A stretch of DNA of 64,000 nucleotides from Actinobaculum sp. oral taxon 183 str. F0552 (GCF_000466165.1 NZ_KE951439.1:1-64000); one strand, 5' to 3'; numbered from the stretch's first letter, positions 27,097 to 36,185 are shown. Program-made: numbers and translations. Notes: generated by a model not told the origin, from the letters alone.

Positions 27097-28194
27097 GTGT
27101 CACTCACTATCGGAATCGCAGGCCTGCCCAACGTCGGCAAGTCGACTCTGTTCAACGCTTTGACGCGCGCCACTGTGCTGGCCGAAAACTATCCGTTCGC
27201 CACGATCGAGCCGAATGTGGGTGTCGTTCCCTTGCCCGATCCGCGCCTGGACGTGCTGGCACGGTTGTTCAACTCACGCAAGGTCGTCCCCGCAACCGTG
27301 AGCTTCGTGGACATCGCGGGAATAGTGCGCGGCGCCTCCCAAGGGGAGGGCCTGGGCAACCAGTTCCTGGCCAACATTCGCGAGGCGGACGCGATCTGCG
27401 TGGTCACCCGCGCGTTCTCCGACCCGGATATCGTGCACGTCGAGGGCCGCGTCGATCCGAAGGGGGACATCGAAACCGTCACGACCGAGCTCATTCTGGC
27501 GGACATGCAGACGTTGGAGAAGCAGGTTCCGCGTCTGGTCAAGGAGGTGACGGGAAAGAAGACGCCCAAGGACGTTCTGGAGACCGCGCAGGCCGCGCTG
27601 ACCCTCTTGGAGAAGGGCAGGGTGCTCTCCTCGGGCGGGGCGGACCTCGACCCGGCGGTCCTCAAGAGCTTCGGCCTGATGACCACCAAGCCCTTCATCT
27701 ACGTCTTCAACACCGACGACGCCGGCCTGGCCGACGAGGCCATGCAGGCCGAGCTGCGCAATTTCGTGGCTCCGGCCGAGGCGATTTTCCTCGACGCGAA
27801 GTTCGAGGCCGAGCTCGCAGAACTGGAGCCCGATGAGGCCCGCGAGATGCTGGAGGCCTCCGGGCAGGACGAGGCCGGGCTCGACAAGTTGGCGCGGGTC
27901 GGCTTCGACACCCTCGGCCTGCAGACCTATCTGACGGCGGGGGAGAAGGAGGCGCGCGCCTGGACGATCCACAAGGGCTGGACCGCGCCTCAGGCCGCCG
28001 GCGTCATCCACACCGACTTCGAGCGCGGCTTCATCAAAGCCGAGATCGTCAGCTACGACGACCTGGTCGAGTACGGCAGCATCGCCGAGGCCCGCGCTCA
28101 CGGCCGTGTCCGCATGGAGGGCAAGGACTACGTCATGGCTGACGGCGACGTCGTGGAGTTCCGGACAGGGCTTACGTCCGGCGGTAAGAGGTAG
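27097..28194 (+). CDS. ychF: Redox-regulated ATPase YchF (Obg/OLA1 family)
   Basis: 365 residues. Walker A GLPNVGKST at the N-terminus, NYPFATIEPNVGVV, DIAGIVRGASQGEGLGNQFLANIREAD, then the helical insertion and C-terminal TGS domain (RAWTIHKGWTAPQAAGVIHTDFERGFIKAEIV). YchF prefers ATP and binds ribosomes. GTG start at 27097. It ends with TAG and is followed by a clean terminator that marks the edge of the core block. Confidence 0.96.
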   Translation: MSLTIGIAGLPNVGKSTLFNALTRATVLAENYPFATIEPNVGVVPLPDPRLDVLARLFNSRKVVPATVSFVDIAGIVRGASQGEGLGNQFLANIREADAICVVTRAFSDPDIVHVEGRVDPKGDIETVTTELILADMQTLEKQVPRLVKEVTGKKTPKDVLETAQAALTLLEKGRVLSSGGADLDPAVLKSFGLMTTKPFIYVFNTDDAGLADEAMQAELRNFVAPAEAIFLDAKFEAELAELEPDEAREMLEASGQDEAGLDKLARVGFDTLGLQTYLTAGEKEARAWTIHKGWTAPQAAGVIHTDFERGFIKAEIVSYDDLVEYGSIAEARAHGRVRMEGKDYVMADGDVVEFRTGLTSGGKR

Positions 28195-28219
28195 GGTAAT
28201 CATTTCCATACACACCCAG

Positions 28220-28241
28220 ATGGCAGCAGCTTGCCATTTTT
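28220..28241 (+). terminator. Rho-independent terminator after ychF
   Basis: ATGGCA pairs with TGCCAT around GCAGCT, followed by TTTT. It lies 25 bases past the ychF stop and 28 bases before the next start; it could alternatively act as a leader attenuator of the GHKL gene. Confidence 0.75.
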
Positions 28242-28268
28242 GAGGCAGTGCAATTTAGGAGGAAAACG

Positions 28269-30314
28269 GTGCTGAGAACATCACTGGCTGGTCGTGTGCA
28301 GAATACGTCGTTGCCCAAGACTCATGCTCTGCTACCTCTCCTAGAGGCGGTCGTCAATGGTATTCAGGCGATCGATGCTCTCTACGGTGATGATGTAGGT
28401 CGCGGTTCTCTGAAAATCTTGATAAATAGATCGCTTCAGGAAGAGTTGGCTATCTTGGAGGTGGGTAGGGGACGCTCTCCACTGAGACCAATCATTGGTT
28501 TTGCTATCCAAGACAATGGTGTGGGTTTCACTCCTGAAAATATGTCTTCTTTTGAAACGCTCGATAGCGACTTTAAGTCTAAGCTTGGATGCCGCGGGGT
28601 TGGAAGGCTCCTATGGCTCAAAGCTTTCGACCGTGTCGAGGTCACGAGCGCGTATCGCAATGACGATGGGTCGCTCCAAGGGCGTAAGTTCAGTTTCTCG
28701 GTGATGCGCGAGGTCGAGCAGGATGCGGCTCCCGAGAACGTCTCCGATACTGGTTCGATTGTGAGATTGATCGGGTTTAAGGAGTATTATCAACAGAGCG
28801 CTGCGAAAACTGTGGAGGCAATCGCACGCGAAGTCTTCGAACACTGCATCTGGTATTTTCTTCGTCCTGGCGGCGCGCCGGACGTGATCGTCTCGGATGA
28901 CGACGACTCGATTTCTCTCAGGGGCCTGCTTGACGACTCGGGCTACTCGAAGACGACGCGAGCGACACTGGACATCAAAGGGAAGCAGTTCGATCTGCTT
29001 GGTCTTAGGCTAAAGTCATCGGCGCGCAACTTGAGTCCCCGCTTGCACTGGTGCGCTGCGAACCGTGTTGTCAAGGATGAGAGCATTTCCGGTAAGATAC
29101 CAGGGCTGTATGGGCGACTGAAGGATGAAGATTCGACTGAATTCAGGTATGTTTGCTATTTGTCTTCTCAGTTTCTCGACGATCACGTTCGTTCCGACCG
29201 TACAGAGTTCGATCTTCCTGAGCGGGTTCCTGGGGAAGCTCTGATTGATGAGCCGTCGCTAGACGACATTAGACAGGGAGTGTTCGCGGAGATCTCCCGG
29301 AGCCTCGCCGGGCCGCTCGCGTCCGCTCAACAGGCAGGCCGCGAACGGATTCAGCAATTCGTCAGCGCCAAGGCCCCGAAGTATCGCCCGCTAATAAATA
29401 AGATCGAGTCGTGCGGTATCACCATAGACCCCTCGATCAAGGATCAGGATCTGGAACTCGAGCTTCATCGCTACAGTCAGAAGATTGAAGCCGAAATGCT
29501 AGCCGAAGGCCAGGCTATCTTTGCGGAGTCTACCGGGGAGAGGCTCGAGGGGTACGACGAGCGTCTCACCAAGTACTTGGAGACGGTCACAGAGTTCAAT
29601 CAGTCGGACTTGGCGAACTACGTCTTCCGGCGGCGGATGACGCTCGACATTCTCGATAAACTGATTCAGTCTGACGGCGACAGTAACTATGCTCGCGAGG
29701 AGGATATTCACAAGCTGCTTTTCCCAATGCGAAAGGATTCGAACGAGGTCGACCGTGACGCCTCAAACCTCTGGATCCTGGACGAGCGGCTTGTGTTCCA
29801 TGATTACCTCGCCTCGGACAAGCCTTTCAGGAAGATCGACATTGTCGACGACGACTCCCTGAACAGGCCTGACGTTCTCGCTACACGCGTTATTGAGCCG
29901 GATTCCCCTGTGCTCACTGCGGAGGGCAAGAAGTTACCGTTGCAATCGATCGTTGTAGTGGAACTCAAGCGGCCGATGCGCGATGACGCGACTGAGGATA
30001 AGAACCCCATTGAGCAATGCTTGAACTACGTCGGGCGGGTGCGGGCGGGAAACGCGAAAACCGCCAGGGGAAGACCTATTCCGAGGACGGATGAGTCCCC
30101 AGCTTTCTGCTACGTCATCGCTGACCTCACGCCGACAATGGTCAACCGGTGTAAACTGTCCAATTTAACCATGACACATGACGGAATGGGTTATTTTGGT
30201 TTCATTGAACCACACAAAGCCTATATTGAGGTCATTAGTTTCGACAGGCTGCTAAACGCTGCTGTAGAGCGAAATCGTGCCTTTTTCGACAAACTTGGTC
30301 TTCCTTCAAGCTAG
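28269..30314 (+). CDS. GHKL ATPase with C-terminal PD-(D/E)XK-like nuclease domain
   Basis: 681 residues from the GTG at 28269, chosen because AGGAGG lies six bases upstream; the earlier in-frame GTG at 28248 has no such site. N-terminal GHKL (Hsp90/MutL/MORC-type) motifs: LLEAVVNGIQAID (N box, Glu26 and Asn30), IQDNGVGF (Asp82) and GCRGVGRLLWLKAF (Gly-rich lid, about 107-120). The middle is long and helical. The C-terminal quarter has RPDVLAT (Asp about 534) and IVVVELKRP (Glu about 565, Lys about 567), which fits a PD-(D/E)XK nuclease core, plus LWILDERLVFHDYLASD. The gene is visibly less GC-rich than its neighbours, implying transfer. GHKL-nuclease fusions occur in restriction-like defence loci; that role is inferred. 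Confidence 0.8.
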   Translation: MLRTSLAGRVQNTSLPKTHALLPLLEAVVNGIQAIDALYGDDVGRGSLKILINRSLQEELAILEVGRGRSPLRPIIGFAIQDNGVGFTPENMSSFETLDSDFKSKLGCRGVGRLLWLKAFDRVEVTSAYRNDDGSLQGRKFSFSVMREVEQDAAPENVSDTGSIVRLIGFKEYYQQSAAKTVEAIAREVFEHCIWYFLRPGGAPDVIVSDDDDSISLRGLLDDSGYSKTTRATLDIKGKQFDLLGLRLKSSARNLSPRLHWCAANRVVKDESISGKIPGLYGRLKDEDSTEFRYVCYLSSQFLDDHVRSDRTEFDLPERVPGEALIDEPSLDDIRQGVFAEISRSLAGPLASAQQAGRERIQQFVSAKAPKYRPLINKIESCGITIDPSIKDQDLELELHRYSQKIEAEMLAEGQAIFAESTGERLEGYDERLTKYLETVTEFNQSDLANYVFRRRMTLDILDKLIQSDGDSNYAREEDIHKLLFPMRKDSNEVDRDASNLWILDERLVFHDYLASDKPFRKIDIVDDDSLNRPDVLATRVIEPDSPVLTAEGKKLPLQSIVVVELKRPMRDDATEDKNPIEQCLNYVGRVRAGNAKTARGRPIPRTDESPAFCYVIADLTPTMVNRCKLSNLTMTHDGMGYFGFIEPHKAYIEVISFDRLLNAAVERNRAFFDKLGLPSS

Positions 30315-30847
30315 TGCAAGAGTGTGTGGGGTTCCGTGTTTGTCGAAGTCCTTCGTATGTGTGCTCAGGGTAGGGATTTGATAGAGACGAACATGCAGCG
30401 AATGGCGAGCGTTAATGGTTAATATGGAACGGATAGTGTCGTCGACCTAGAAAGTGCCTCGGTAGTTAGATAGCTGTCCGATAGAAAAGTACTCGCATTG
30501 GTGTTACGGGTTTTCTAACATTTCTTCCTTGGAAACAACGAATTCTTTCCTTACTATGGAGAAATATTAATGTTAATTTAATCTAATGTCGTTAACTTAC
30601 AAATAATCCATTTACGGAAATTTAGATTGTTAAAAATCTAGATATTTGTCTATAAATCGGAAGACTTCATTATAGTTGTATATAACACATTTTGTCTAAA
30701 ATTGTGCCTATCTAATCCTCAAAATCGAACAGTTTTACGAATTCGTCTCAATCAAGATGACTACTGAATCAAGTTTAAGATTAATTTGTCGATTAAGGAA
30801 ATTTGATAGATTTAAGTGAGCATAATACTTTTTACGGAAAGTTAGAC
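30315..30847. other. Very AT-rich spacer without genes
   Basis: About 530 bases of strongly AT-rich sequence inside a GC-rich chromosome, between the GHKL stop and the DUF4143 stop. No open frame of note on either strand. The word TTTACGGAAA occurs twice (about 30612 and 30833), and there are several small hairpins. The composition changes abruptly at about 30847. It may be part of the transferred unit or hold a noncoding RNA. Confidence 0.7.
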
Positions 30848-30860
30848 GATGCGGTTGCAT

Positions 30861-32129
30861 TCATGGCCGGAGCGCGTGCAGCGGGAAGGTGATCGTGCCG
30901 TCGGGCAGGGTTGCCGTGAAGCCGGTTCCTGTGATCACCGCTTTGAAGGTTGGTGGTGCGGTGTCGATCTGGGCGACGGCGGAGGTCAGGCTCCCGGCGC
31001 CTCGCTGCGCCTGCGCGCCGCCGAGCTTGACCTCGATCGCCGCCCAGTTTCCGTTGGGCATCGTCAGAACCGCATCGATCTCATGCCCGTTGGAGTCGCG
31101 GTAGTGGTACACATGCCCGCCCAGGGCCTCCGCGTAGACGAGCAGGTCGTGGACAACGGCGGACTCGAACAGGAAACCGAGCGTCGCCAGGTCCGTGCTT
31201 AGACGGTTGGCGTCGGCGTGCAGCGCCGCGGCGGCCAGCGCGGGATCCGCCAAATGGTATTTGGACGAACGGCGCAAGCGAGCCTTGGACCGCAGGGAAA
31301 CGGCCCAGGGCTGGATCGTCTCAAGGAGGAAGACGCGCTCCAACAGCTCGAGGAGCTTAGCGGTTGTGCCCTCCGAAGGCGCAGGGAGCGTCCGCGACAT
31401 GTCCTTGCGCAGCGTCGCCTGGGAAACCTCGCTCGCGGTGGAACGGGCCAGCGAGGCGATGAGCTGCTCGACGACTGCCGGTTCGGAGCGCAGGCTCGCG
31501 AGCCGGTTGAGATCGGTGGTCGCGATGTCCTTGATATAGCTCTCCATGCTGCGGGCGGCGATGTCCGATGGGGCGCTCAGCAGGCCGGGGAAGCCGGGAT
31601 GCAGAATGCCGTGGACGATCTGCTCAAGTGGAGCCGCGGACATCGAGGGGTGCGGTATGGCGCCGTCGAACAGCGCTCTCAGTGAGACCCCGTCGGCGTT
31701 GAGACAGCCGCCTTTCTCCGCCCAGGTCATGGTGCGCTGACGGACTCGGATGAACCGCGCCGCGCCGGTGTGCCGGATGGGATCGGCGGTCGGCACGGCC
31801 GAGCCGGTGAGGATGAAACGTCCGGGCTCTGGAGAAAAGTCGACCTCCCTGCGTGCCAGGTTCCAGATTTGGGGGACGATCTGCCACTCGTCGAGGAGGC
31901 GAGGGCTCGCCCCGGCCAGCAGCAGACGCGGATCGACCTCGGCGGCCATTTGCGCCTCCGGCGTGTCGAGCAGCGTGTAGGACGATGCGTGCGCGAGACC
32001 CGTCATGGTCTTGCCGCAACCACGAGGGCCTTCCAGAATGGCTGCGCCGGTCGACTCGAGCACGCGAACCATGAGAGGGTCTACGGCGCGCGGAAGATAG
32101 CTGACGCCCGTGATCTCGCTGGTGTCCAC
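30861..32129 (-). CDS. AAA_14/DUF4143 ATPase-nuclease (copy 1)
   Basis: 422 residues from GTG at 32129. Walker A GPRGCGKTMTG (about residue 34), Walker B RLLDEWQIVPQIW, sensor segment FILTGSAVPT, then the DUF4143 region ending EIDAVLTMPNGNWAAIEVKLG, where Asp...Glu-x-Lys fits a PD-(D/E)XK nuclease core. The family is common in bacteria and archaea and poorly characterised. It is a paralogue of the gene at 37787 (shared KTMTG, DEWQI, FILTGSxVP and EVKLG blocks). It is preceded by a 23-bp tandem array on the upstream side and backed by the AT-rich spacer. The start has only a weak ribosome site. Confidence 0.87.
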   Translation of the reverse strand: MDTSEITGVSYLPRAVDPLMVRVLESTGAAILEGPRGCGKTMTGLAHASSYTLLDTPEAQMAAEVDPRLLLAGASPRLLDEWQIVPQIWNLARREVDFSPEPGRFILTGSAVPTADPIRHTGAARFIRVRQRTMTWAEKGGCLNADGVSLRALFDGAIPHPSMSAAPLEQIVHGILHPGFPGLLSAPSDIAARSMESYIKDIATTDLNRLASLRSEPAVVEQLIASLARSTASEVSQATLRKDMSRTLPAPSEGTTAKLLELLERVFLLETIQPWAVSLRSKARLRRSSKYHLADPALAAAALHADANRLSTDLATLGFLFESAVVHDLLVYAEALGGHVYHYRDSNGHEIDAVLTMPNGNWAAIEVKLGGAQAQRGAGSLTSAVAQIDTAPPTFKAVITGTGFTATLPDGTITFPLHALRP

Positions 32130-32151
32130 GGGGCCAGTCTAGACGCATTCC

Positions 32152-32266
32152 GGGGCGCGCAGAGGCCTTGTTGGGGGATTTGCAGGGCTTGAAATGAGGG
32201 ATTTGCAGGATCTGAAAAGGGGGATTTACAGGGCTCGAAGTGGGGGTTTTGCAGTTTTGGGGAGGG
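32152..32266. repeat. 23-bp tandem repeat array upstream of DUF4143 copy 1
   Basis: Three clear units of exactly 23 bp start at 32175, 32198 and 32221 (each begins GGGATTT[GA]CAGG), a fourth begins at 32244 and diverges after its first half, and a degenerate unit in phase precedes them at 32152 (shared GGG....GCAG). The array begins about 23-46 bases upstream of the ATPase start codon. Units have no spacers between them. Confidence 0.85.
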
Positions 32267-32435
32267 GCGGGGCCCTCCGCCGATTCTGATCGACGAAGCG
32301 CCCATGGAAGCGCCGATGGCGTTCGATTCCGGTGCACCGTTGACTTCGCCGTCGTCGCGCCATAGCCTCGCGACAGCGGACGGCGCGGCGACAATCCGCT
32401 GAACGACGTGCTGAAACCGCAGCCTGCCTAGCTAG

Positions 32436-32936
32436 ATGGGCAGCCTACTAGACAAGATGGTGAGTTCGATAGCGCAGGTTTTCTGGACGGTCAACGTCCT
32501 TTCGCAGGCCATTGCGGCCGGTTTCGCCTTCTCCTACGTCGTCGTCTTCGGATCCTTCCTGCAATGGACTATCCGCCGGCGAAACTGGGAGTTCTTCACT
32601 GAGCAGTACGCGCCGTTCAGGCGGAAGCTGAAAGTCAGGAGGACCTACTTCGCCTTCCTTCCGGTGGGGCCGTTGCTTGTGGCGGTGCTCTCCCTGATCG
32701 CCAACCACGGCCGGCATGCCCTGCTGCCGCAGGTGCTCGCCGTCGTCTTCTTTCCCCTCTACTTAGCCCTCGCCCACATACCCACCGGGTTTGCGAAGCT
32801 CGAGGAGCAGGTCAATTCGGGGCATCCTATCGACGACGAGCGCCAGATCGCCACATATCTCCGATGGAACCTGCCGCTCCACATCCTTCTGGGCTCCCTC
32901 TACGCTGTGGTCGCCGCCGCGCTGCTCCTCACATAG
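32436..32936 (+). CDS. Small membrane protein, unknown function
   Basis: 166 residues with about four predicted helices (VLSQAIAAGFAFSYVVVFGSF; FAFLPVGPLLVAVLSLI; LLPQVLAVVFFPLYLALAHI; LHILLGSLYAVVAAALLLT) separated by basic loops. I do not recognise a family. The start is uncertain: ATG at 32436 or 32457, neither with a good ribosome site. Coding bias fits the genome. It stands alone between the repeat array of DUF4143 copy 1 and the amylase. Confidence 0.6.
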   Translation: MGSLLDKMVSSIAQVFWTVNVLSQAIAAGFAFSYVVVFGSFLQWTIRRRNWEFFTEQYAPFRRKLKVRRTYFAFLPVGPLLVAVLSLIANHGRHALLPQVLAVVFFPLYLALAHIPTGFAKLEEQVNSGHPIDDERQIATYLRWNLPLHILLGSLYAVVAAALLLT

Positions 32937-32949
32937 GAAGGCCAGCGCC

Positions 32950-32985
32950 GCGGGGCCCTGAGGGAACGCGGGGCCCTGAGGGAAT
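32950..32985. repeat. Two tandem 18-bp units after the membrane protein gene
   Basis: GCGGGGCCCTGAGGGAA is repeated directly with a period of 18. The rest of the gap to the amylase (to 33309) has no recognisable gene and should contain the amylase promoter. Confidence 0.7.
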
Positions 32986-33309
32986 CGGTTGGTGTTCCGA
33001 ACGCTTTTCTCGATTCTCCATCGCAGGCCGATGGCACAAGGTCCTTTCGAGCAACGGCGAAACCCCCGACGCCGAGCCGCCATCGACAGCCAGCGCTATG
33101 CCGTCTTAAGCCCGCATTTTGCTACACCGACTGCTCCACGCCTGTGGCGGGTTTACCCCGCACACCGTCGCCGATGGGCTGAAGCCGTGGGGCGGCCCCT
33201 CGCCAATGCCGATTTACCGCCCCTGCCGAGTCCTCCAGCGGTTTGTAAGGATTCTTCGAGACAATCGGCGGCATGGGATCGCCAGCGCGAGTTTCGAAAG
33301 GACCGATCG

Positions 33310-34872
33310 ATGAACTTTGAAAGGACCGATGGCATGGACAATCGCGATCGCACGGGCGCCGAGCGGGCGCCCGAGGCCGCCAACCCCCTCATGCTCCAGG
33401 CCTTCGCCTGGGACCTGAACGCGGACTCCAGCCACTGGCGGCTCCTGGCGGAAAACGCCGCCTTCCTGGCCGCCTGCGGGGTGAGCTCCATGTGGCTCCC
33501 ACCCGCCTATAAGGGGCAGGCGGGGGTCAAGGACGTCGGGTACGGCGTCTACGACACCTATGACCTGGGCGAGTTCGACCAGAAGGGCACCGTGCCAACC
33601 AAGTACGGCACCAAGGACGAATACCTCGCCGCCATCGAGGCCCTGCACGCCGCAGGCATCGCCGTGGTCGCCGATATCGTTCTCAACCACCGGATGGGAG
33701 GCGAGGCCACCGAGACCGTGCGCGCAACCCCCGTCGACCCGGCGGACCGGCGCCGCCCCATCGGCGAGCCCGAGGATATCACCGCCTGGACCCGCTTCAC
33801 CTTCCCGGGCCGGGCGGGGGCGTACTCGGACTTCGCCTGGGACTGGACCTGCTTCCACGGCATCGACTGGGACGAGGCCCGCCAGCTCGCCGGCGTATGG
33901 CTCTTCGAGGGCAAACAGTGGAACGAGAACGTCGACGACGAACTCGGCAACTACGACTATCTTATGGGCGCCGACGTCCACGCCACGGACCCCAAGGTGC
34001 GCGCCGAGCTCGACCGGTGGGGCCGCTGGTACGTCGAGACCACCGGGGTCGACGGCCTGCGCCTGGACGCCGTCAAGCACGTCGGCGCGGACTTCTTCGC
34101 CAGCTGGCTGCCCGAGCTGCGCCGCGCCACCGGGCGGGCCCTCCCCGCCGTCGGCGAATACTGGTCTCAGAACGTGGCCGAGCTGAAGGAATACCTCCAG
34201 GCCGTCCCCTCCACGAGCCTGTTTGACGTGCCCCTCCACTTCCACCTGCACGCCGCCTCGACCTCCAACGGCGACGTGGACCTCTCCCGCCTCTTCGAGG
34301 GCACCCTCGTCGAAGCCGATCCGGCACGCGCTGTCACCTTCGTCGAAAACCACGACACCCAGCCGGGCCAGTCGCTGGCCTCCACCATCCAGCCGTGGTT
34401 CAAGCCCTCGGCCTACGCCCTCATCCTCCTGCGAGACGCCGGAACGCCCTGCGTCTTCTGGGGCGACCTGTTCGGCACTCCCGAAACCGGCGACCTGCCG
34501 GCCGTCACCGAACTGCCGATGCTCATGACCATGCGCCGCGCCCTGGCGCACGGGCCGCAGCACGACGCCCTCGACGCGCCCGACGTCGTCGGCTTCGCAC
34601 GCGAGGGGGACGCCGCCCACCCCGGCTCCGGGCTCGCGGTGGTGCTCTCCGACCGCCTAGCCGGAACCAAGCGCCTCCACGTCGGAGCGCGCCACGCGGG
34701 GGAGCGGTGGGTCTGCGTCTTGGGCGGCCACGAACCGGTCACCGTCGGCGACGACGGCACGGCCGAGCTTCCCGTGAGCGACGGCGGTCTGAGCGTCTAT
34801 GTGCCCGAGGCGGCCAAGCCGATCCTCGACGGCTCCGAGGAATACCGGCTGCGGGTGGGAAGCGGGGACTGA
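33310..34872 (+). CDS. Cytoplasmic alpha-amylase (GH13)
   Basis: 520 residues, no signal peptide. GH13 motifs: ADIVLNHRMGG (region I), GLRLDAVKHVG with the nucleophile Asp (region II), AVGEYWSQ with the general acid Glu (region III), and FVENHDTQPGQSL (region IV). The close match of KGTVPTKYGTKDEYLAAIEALHAAGI to AmyS/AmyA places it in the intracellular GH13_5 group that hydrolyses alpha-1,4-glucans. Two equal ribosome sites (GAAAGGACCGAT, a short direct repeat) precede the in-frame ATGs at 33310 and 33334, so the start could be either. No other glycogen genes are adjacent. Confidence 0.92.
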   Translation: MNFERTDGMDNRDRTGAERAPEAANPLMLQAFAWDLNADSSHWRLLAENAAFLAACGVSSMWLPPAYKGQAGVKDVGYGVYDTYDLGEFDQKGTVPTKYGTKDEYLAAIEALHAAGIAVVADIVLNHRMGGEATETVRATPVDPADRRRPIGEPEDITAWTRFTFPGRAGAYSDFAWDWTCFHGIDWDEARQLAGVWLFEGKQWNENVDDELGNYDYLMGADVHATDPKVRAELDRWGRWYVETTGVDGLRLDAVKHVGADFFASWLPELRRATGRALPAVGEYWSQNVAELKEYLQAVPSTSLFDVPLHFHLHAASTSNGDVDLSRLFEGTLVEADPARAVTFVENHDTQPGQSLASTIQPWFKPSAYALILLRDAGTPCVFWGDLFGTPETGDLPAVTELPMLMTMRRALAHGPQHDALDAPDVVGFAREGDAAHPGSGLAVVLSDRLAGTKRLHVGARHAGERWVCVLGGHEPVTVGDDGTAELPVSDGGLSVYVPEAAKPILDGSEEYRLRVGSGD

Positions 34873-34980
34873 TCACGCCGAATGCCGGAGTGAATTGGCG
34901 CCGACCGCCTGGCCGCGAGTGTTGATCGTCGAGAGGAGCAGGGTGACGCCTTAATCAACATGCAACATACTCGAAAACAA

Positions 34981-35039
34981 GAGCCAAGTTCCCTAGCGAG
35001 GCTCATGGTAGTGTTGCCAATGACTAATAAACACAACAC
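34981..35039. promoter_or_regulatory. Candidate operator region upstream of the aldo/keto reductase
   Basis: Two inverted repeats lie side by side: GAGCC/GGCTC (34981-35004) and GTGTTG/CAACAC (35011-35039, 17-base spacing) with an AT-rich centre containing TAATAA. The arrangement suggests a regulated promoter, possibly MerR- or TetR-like; no regulator gene is adjacent. Confidence 0.4.
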
Positions 35040-35166
35040 GACGGGCTTGGCTGTGACCCGCGGAGGCAGTCGCCCATTCGTCGGCGTGCAGACGCGGGAA
35101 CCGCCCGAAACCTGAAAGGACATCGGCGCCACGGACATTGCCATTCCTCGACTGTGCATCGGGGGT

Positions 35167-36150
35167 ATGAGCTTCGGGAAGGTCTTCCCGGACTTCCACC
35201 AGTGGGTCATCGACCAGGAGGCCACCCAGGCGGTCATCGCCCGCGCTCTGGAGCTGGGCGTCAACTTCATCGACACCGCCAACGTCTACGCCCACGGCAC
35301 AAGCGAGGAGTTCATCGGGGCCTCGCTGAAGAACCTCGGCATCAAGCGCGAGGACGTGGTGCTGGCGAGCAAGGTCTACTTCAACAAGGGGCACCTGTCG
35401 CGCGCGGCCATCGAGCGCGAGATCGACGGCACGCTGAAGCGGCTGGGCACCGACTACCTCGACCTCTACATCATCCACCGCTTCGACTACGCCACCCCCA
35501 TCGAGGAGACCATGGAGGCCCTCGACTCCCTCGTGCGCGCCGGGAAGGTGCGGGCCCTGGGGGCGAGCGCCATGTACGCCTACCAGCTGCACACCATGCA
35601 GGTGGTCGCGGACGCTCACGGCTGGACCAGGTTCTCCTCTATGCAGAACCACTACAACCTGCTCTACCGCGAGGACGAGCGGGAGACGATCCCCGTCTGC
35701 CGCCAGTACGGCATGTCGCTCACGCGCTACAGCCCGCTCGCCTCCGGGCACCTGACCCGACCCACATGGGACTCCGACTCCATGCGGGCCACCACCGACG
35801 CCACCATGCGCGGCAAGTACGACCGCGAACGCGAGACCGACATGCCCATCATCGAGCGCGTCGCCGAGCTCGCCGGACGTCACGGGGTGGCGATGGCGGA
35901 TGTCGCCCTGGCCTGGCACTGGGCCAGGGGCGTGACCGCCCCCATTGTGGGCTGCTCGCGGCCCAGTCGGGTCGACGACGCCGTGCGCGCCCTGAACCTG
36001 ACGCTCACCGAGGAGGAGATCGCCTTCCTCGAGGAGCCCTACCGCGCCCACGAGCTCGTGGGCCCACTGGCCCGGCCCGGGGACGCTCCGCTGGCCGGCT
36101 CGACGACCGATCGGGTGACGTCCGCCGGGCGGGACGTCTCACCGCGGTGA
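35167..36150 (+). CDS. Aldo/keto reductase (start codon defective?)
   Basis: 327 residues from the first normal start. NADPH-dependent AKR motifs: LGVNFIDTANVYAHGTSEEFIGASL (catalytic Asp and Tyr), VVLASKVYF (catalytic Lys), YLDLYIIHRFDYATPIEETMEALDSLV (His), and the C-terminal APIVGCSRPSRVDDAVRAL. The family's first strand and loop are normally ...IPRLCIGGMSFG, and exactly these codons lie upstream of the ATG, back to ACG at 35131, which sits behind AAAGGA where an ATG would be expected; an in-frame TGA follows further upstream at 35113. So either ACG starts translation, or the gene is 5'-damaged. It lies 35 bases upstream of the hydrolase gene. Confidence 0.85.
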   Translation: MSFGKVFPDFHQWVIDQEATQAVIARALELGVNFIDTANVYAHGTSEEFIGASLKNLGIKREDVVLASKVYFNKGHLSRAAIEREIDGTLKRLGTDYLDLYIIHRFDYATPIEETMEALDSLVRAGKVRALGASAMYAYQLHTMQVVADAHGWTRFSSMQNHYNLLYREDERETIPVCRQYGMSLTRYSPLASGHLTRPTWDSDSMRATTDATMRGKYDRERETDMPIIERVAELAGRHGVAMADVALAWHWARGVTAPIVGCSRPSRVDDAVRALNLTLTEEEIAFLEEPYRAHELVGPLARPGDAPLAGSTTDRVTSAGRDVSPR

Positions 36151-36185
36151 ACCGCGCCCGGACGCACAACGAGGAGACAACTGAC

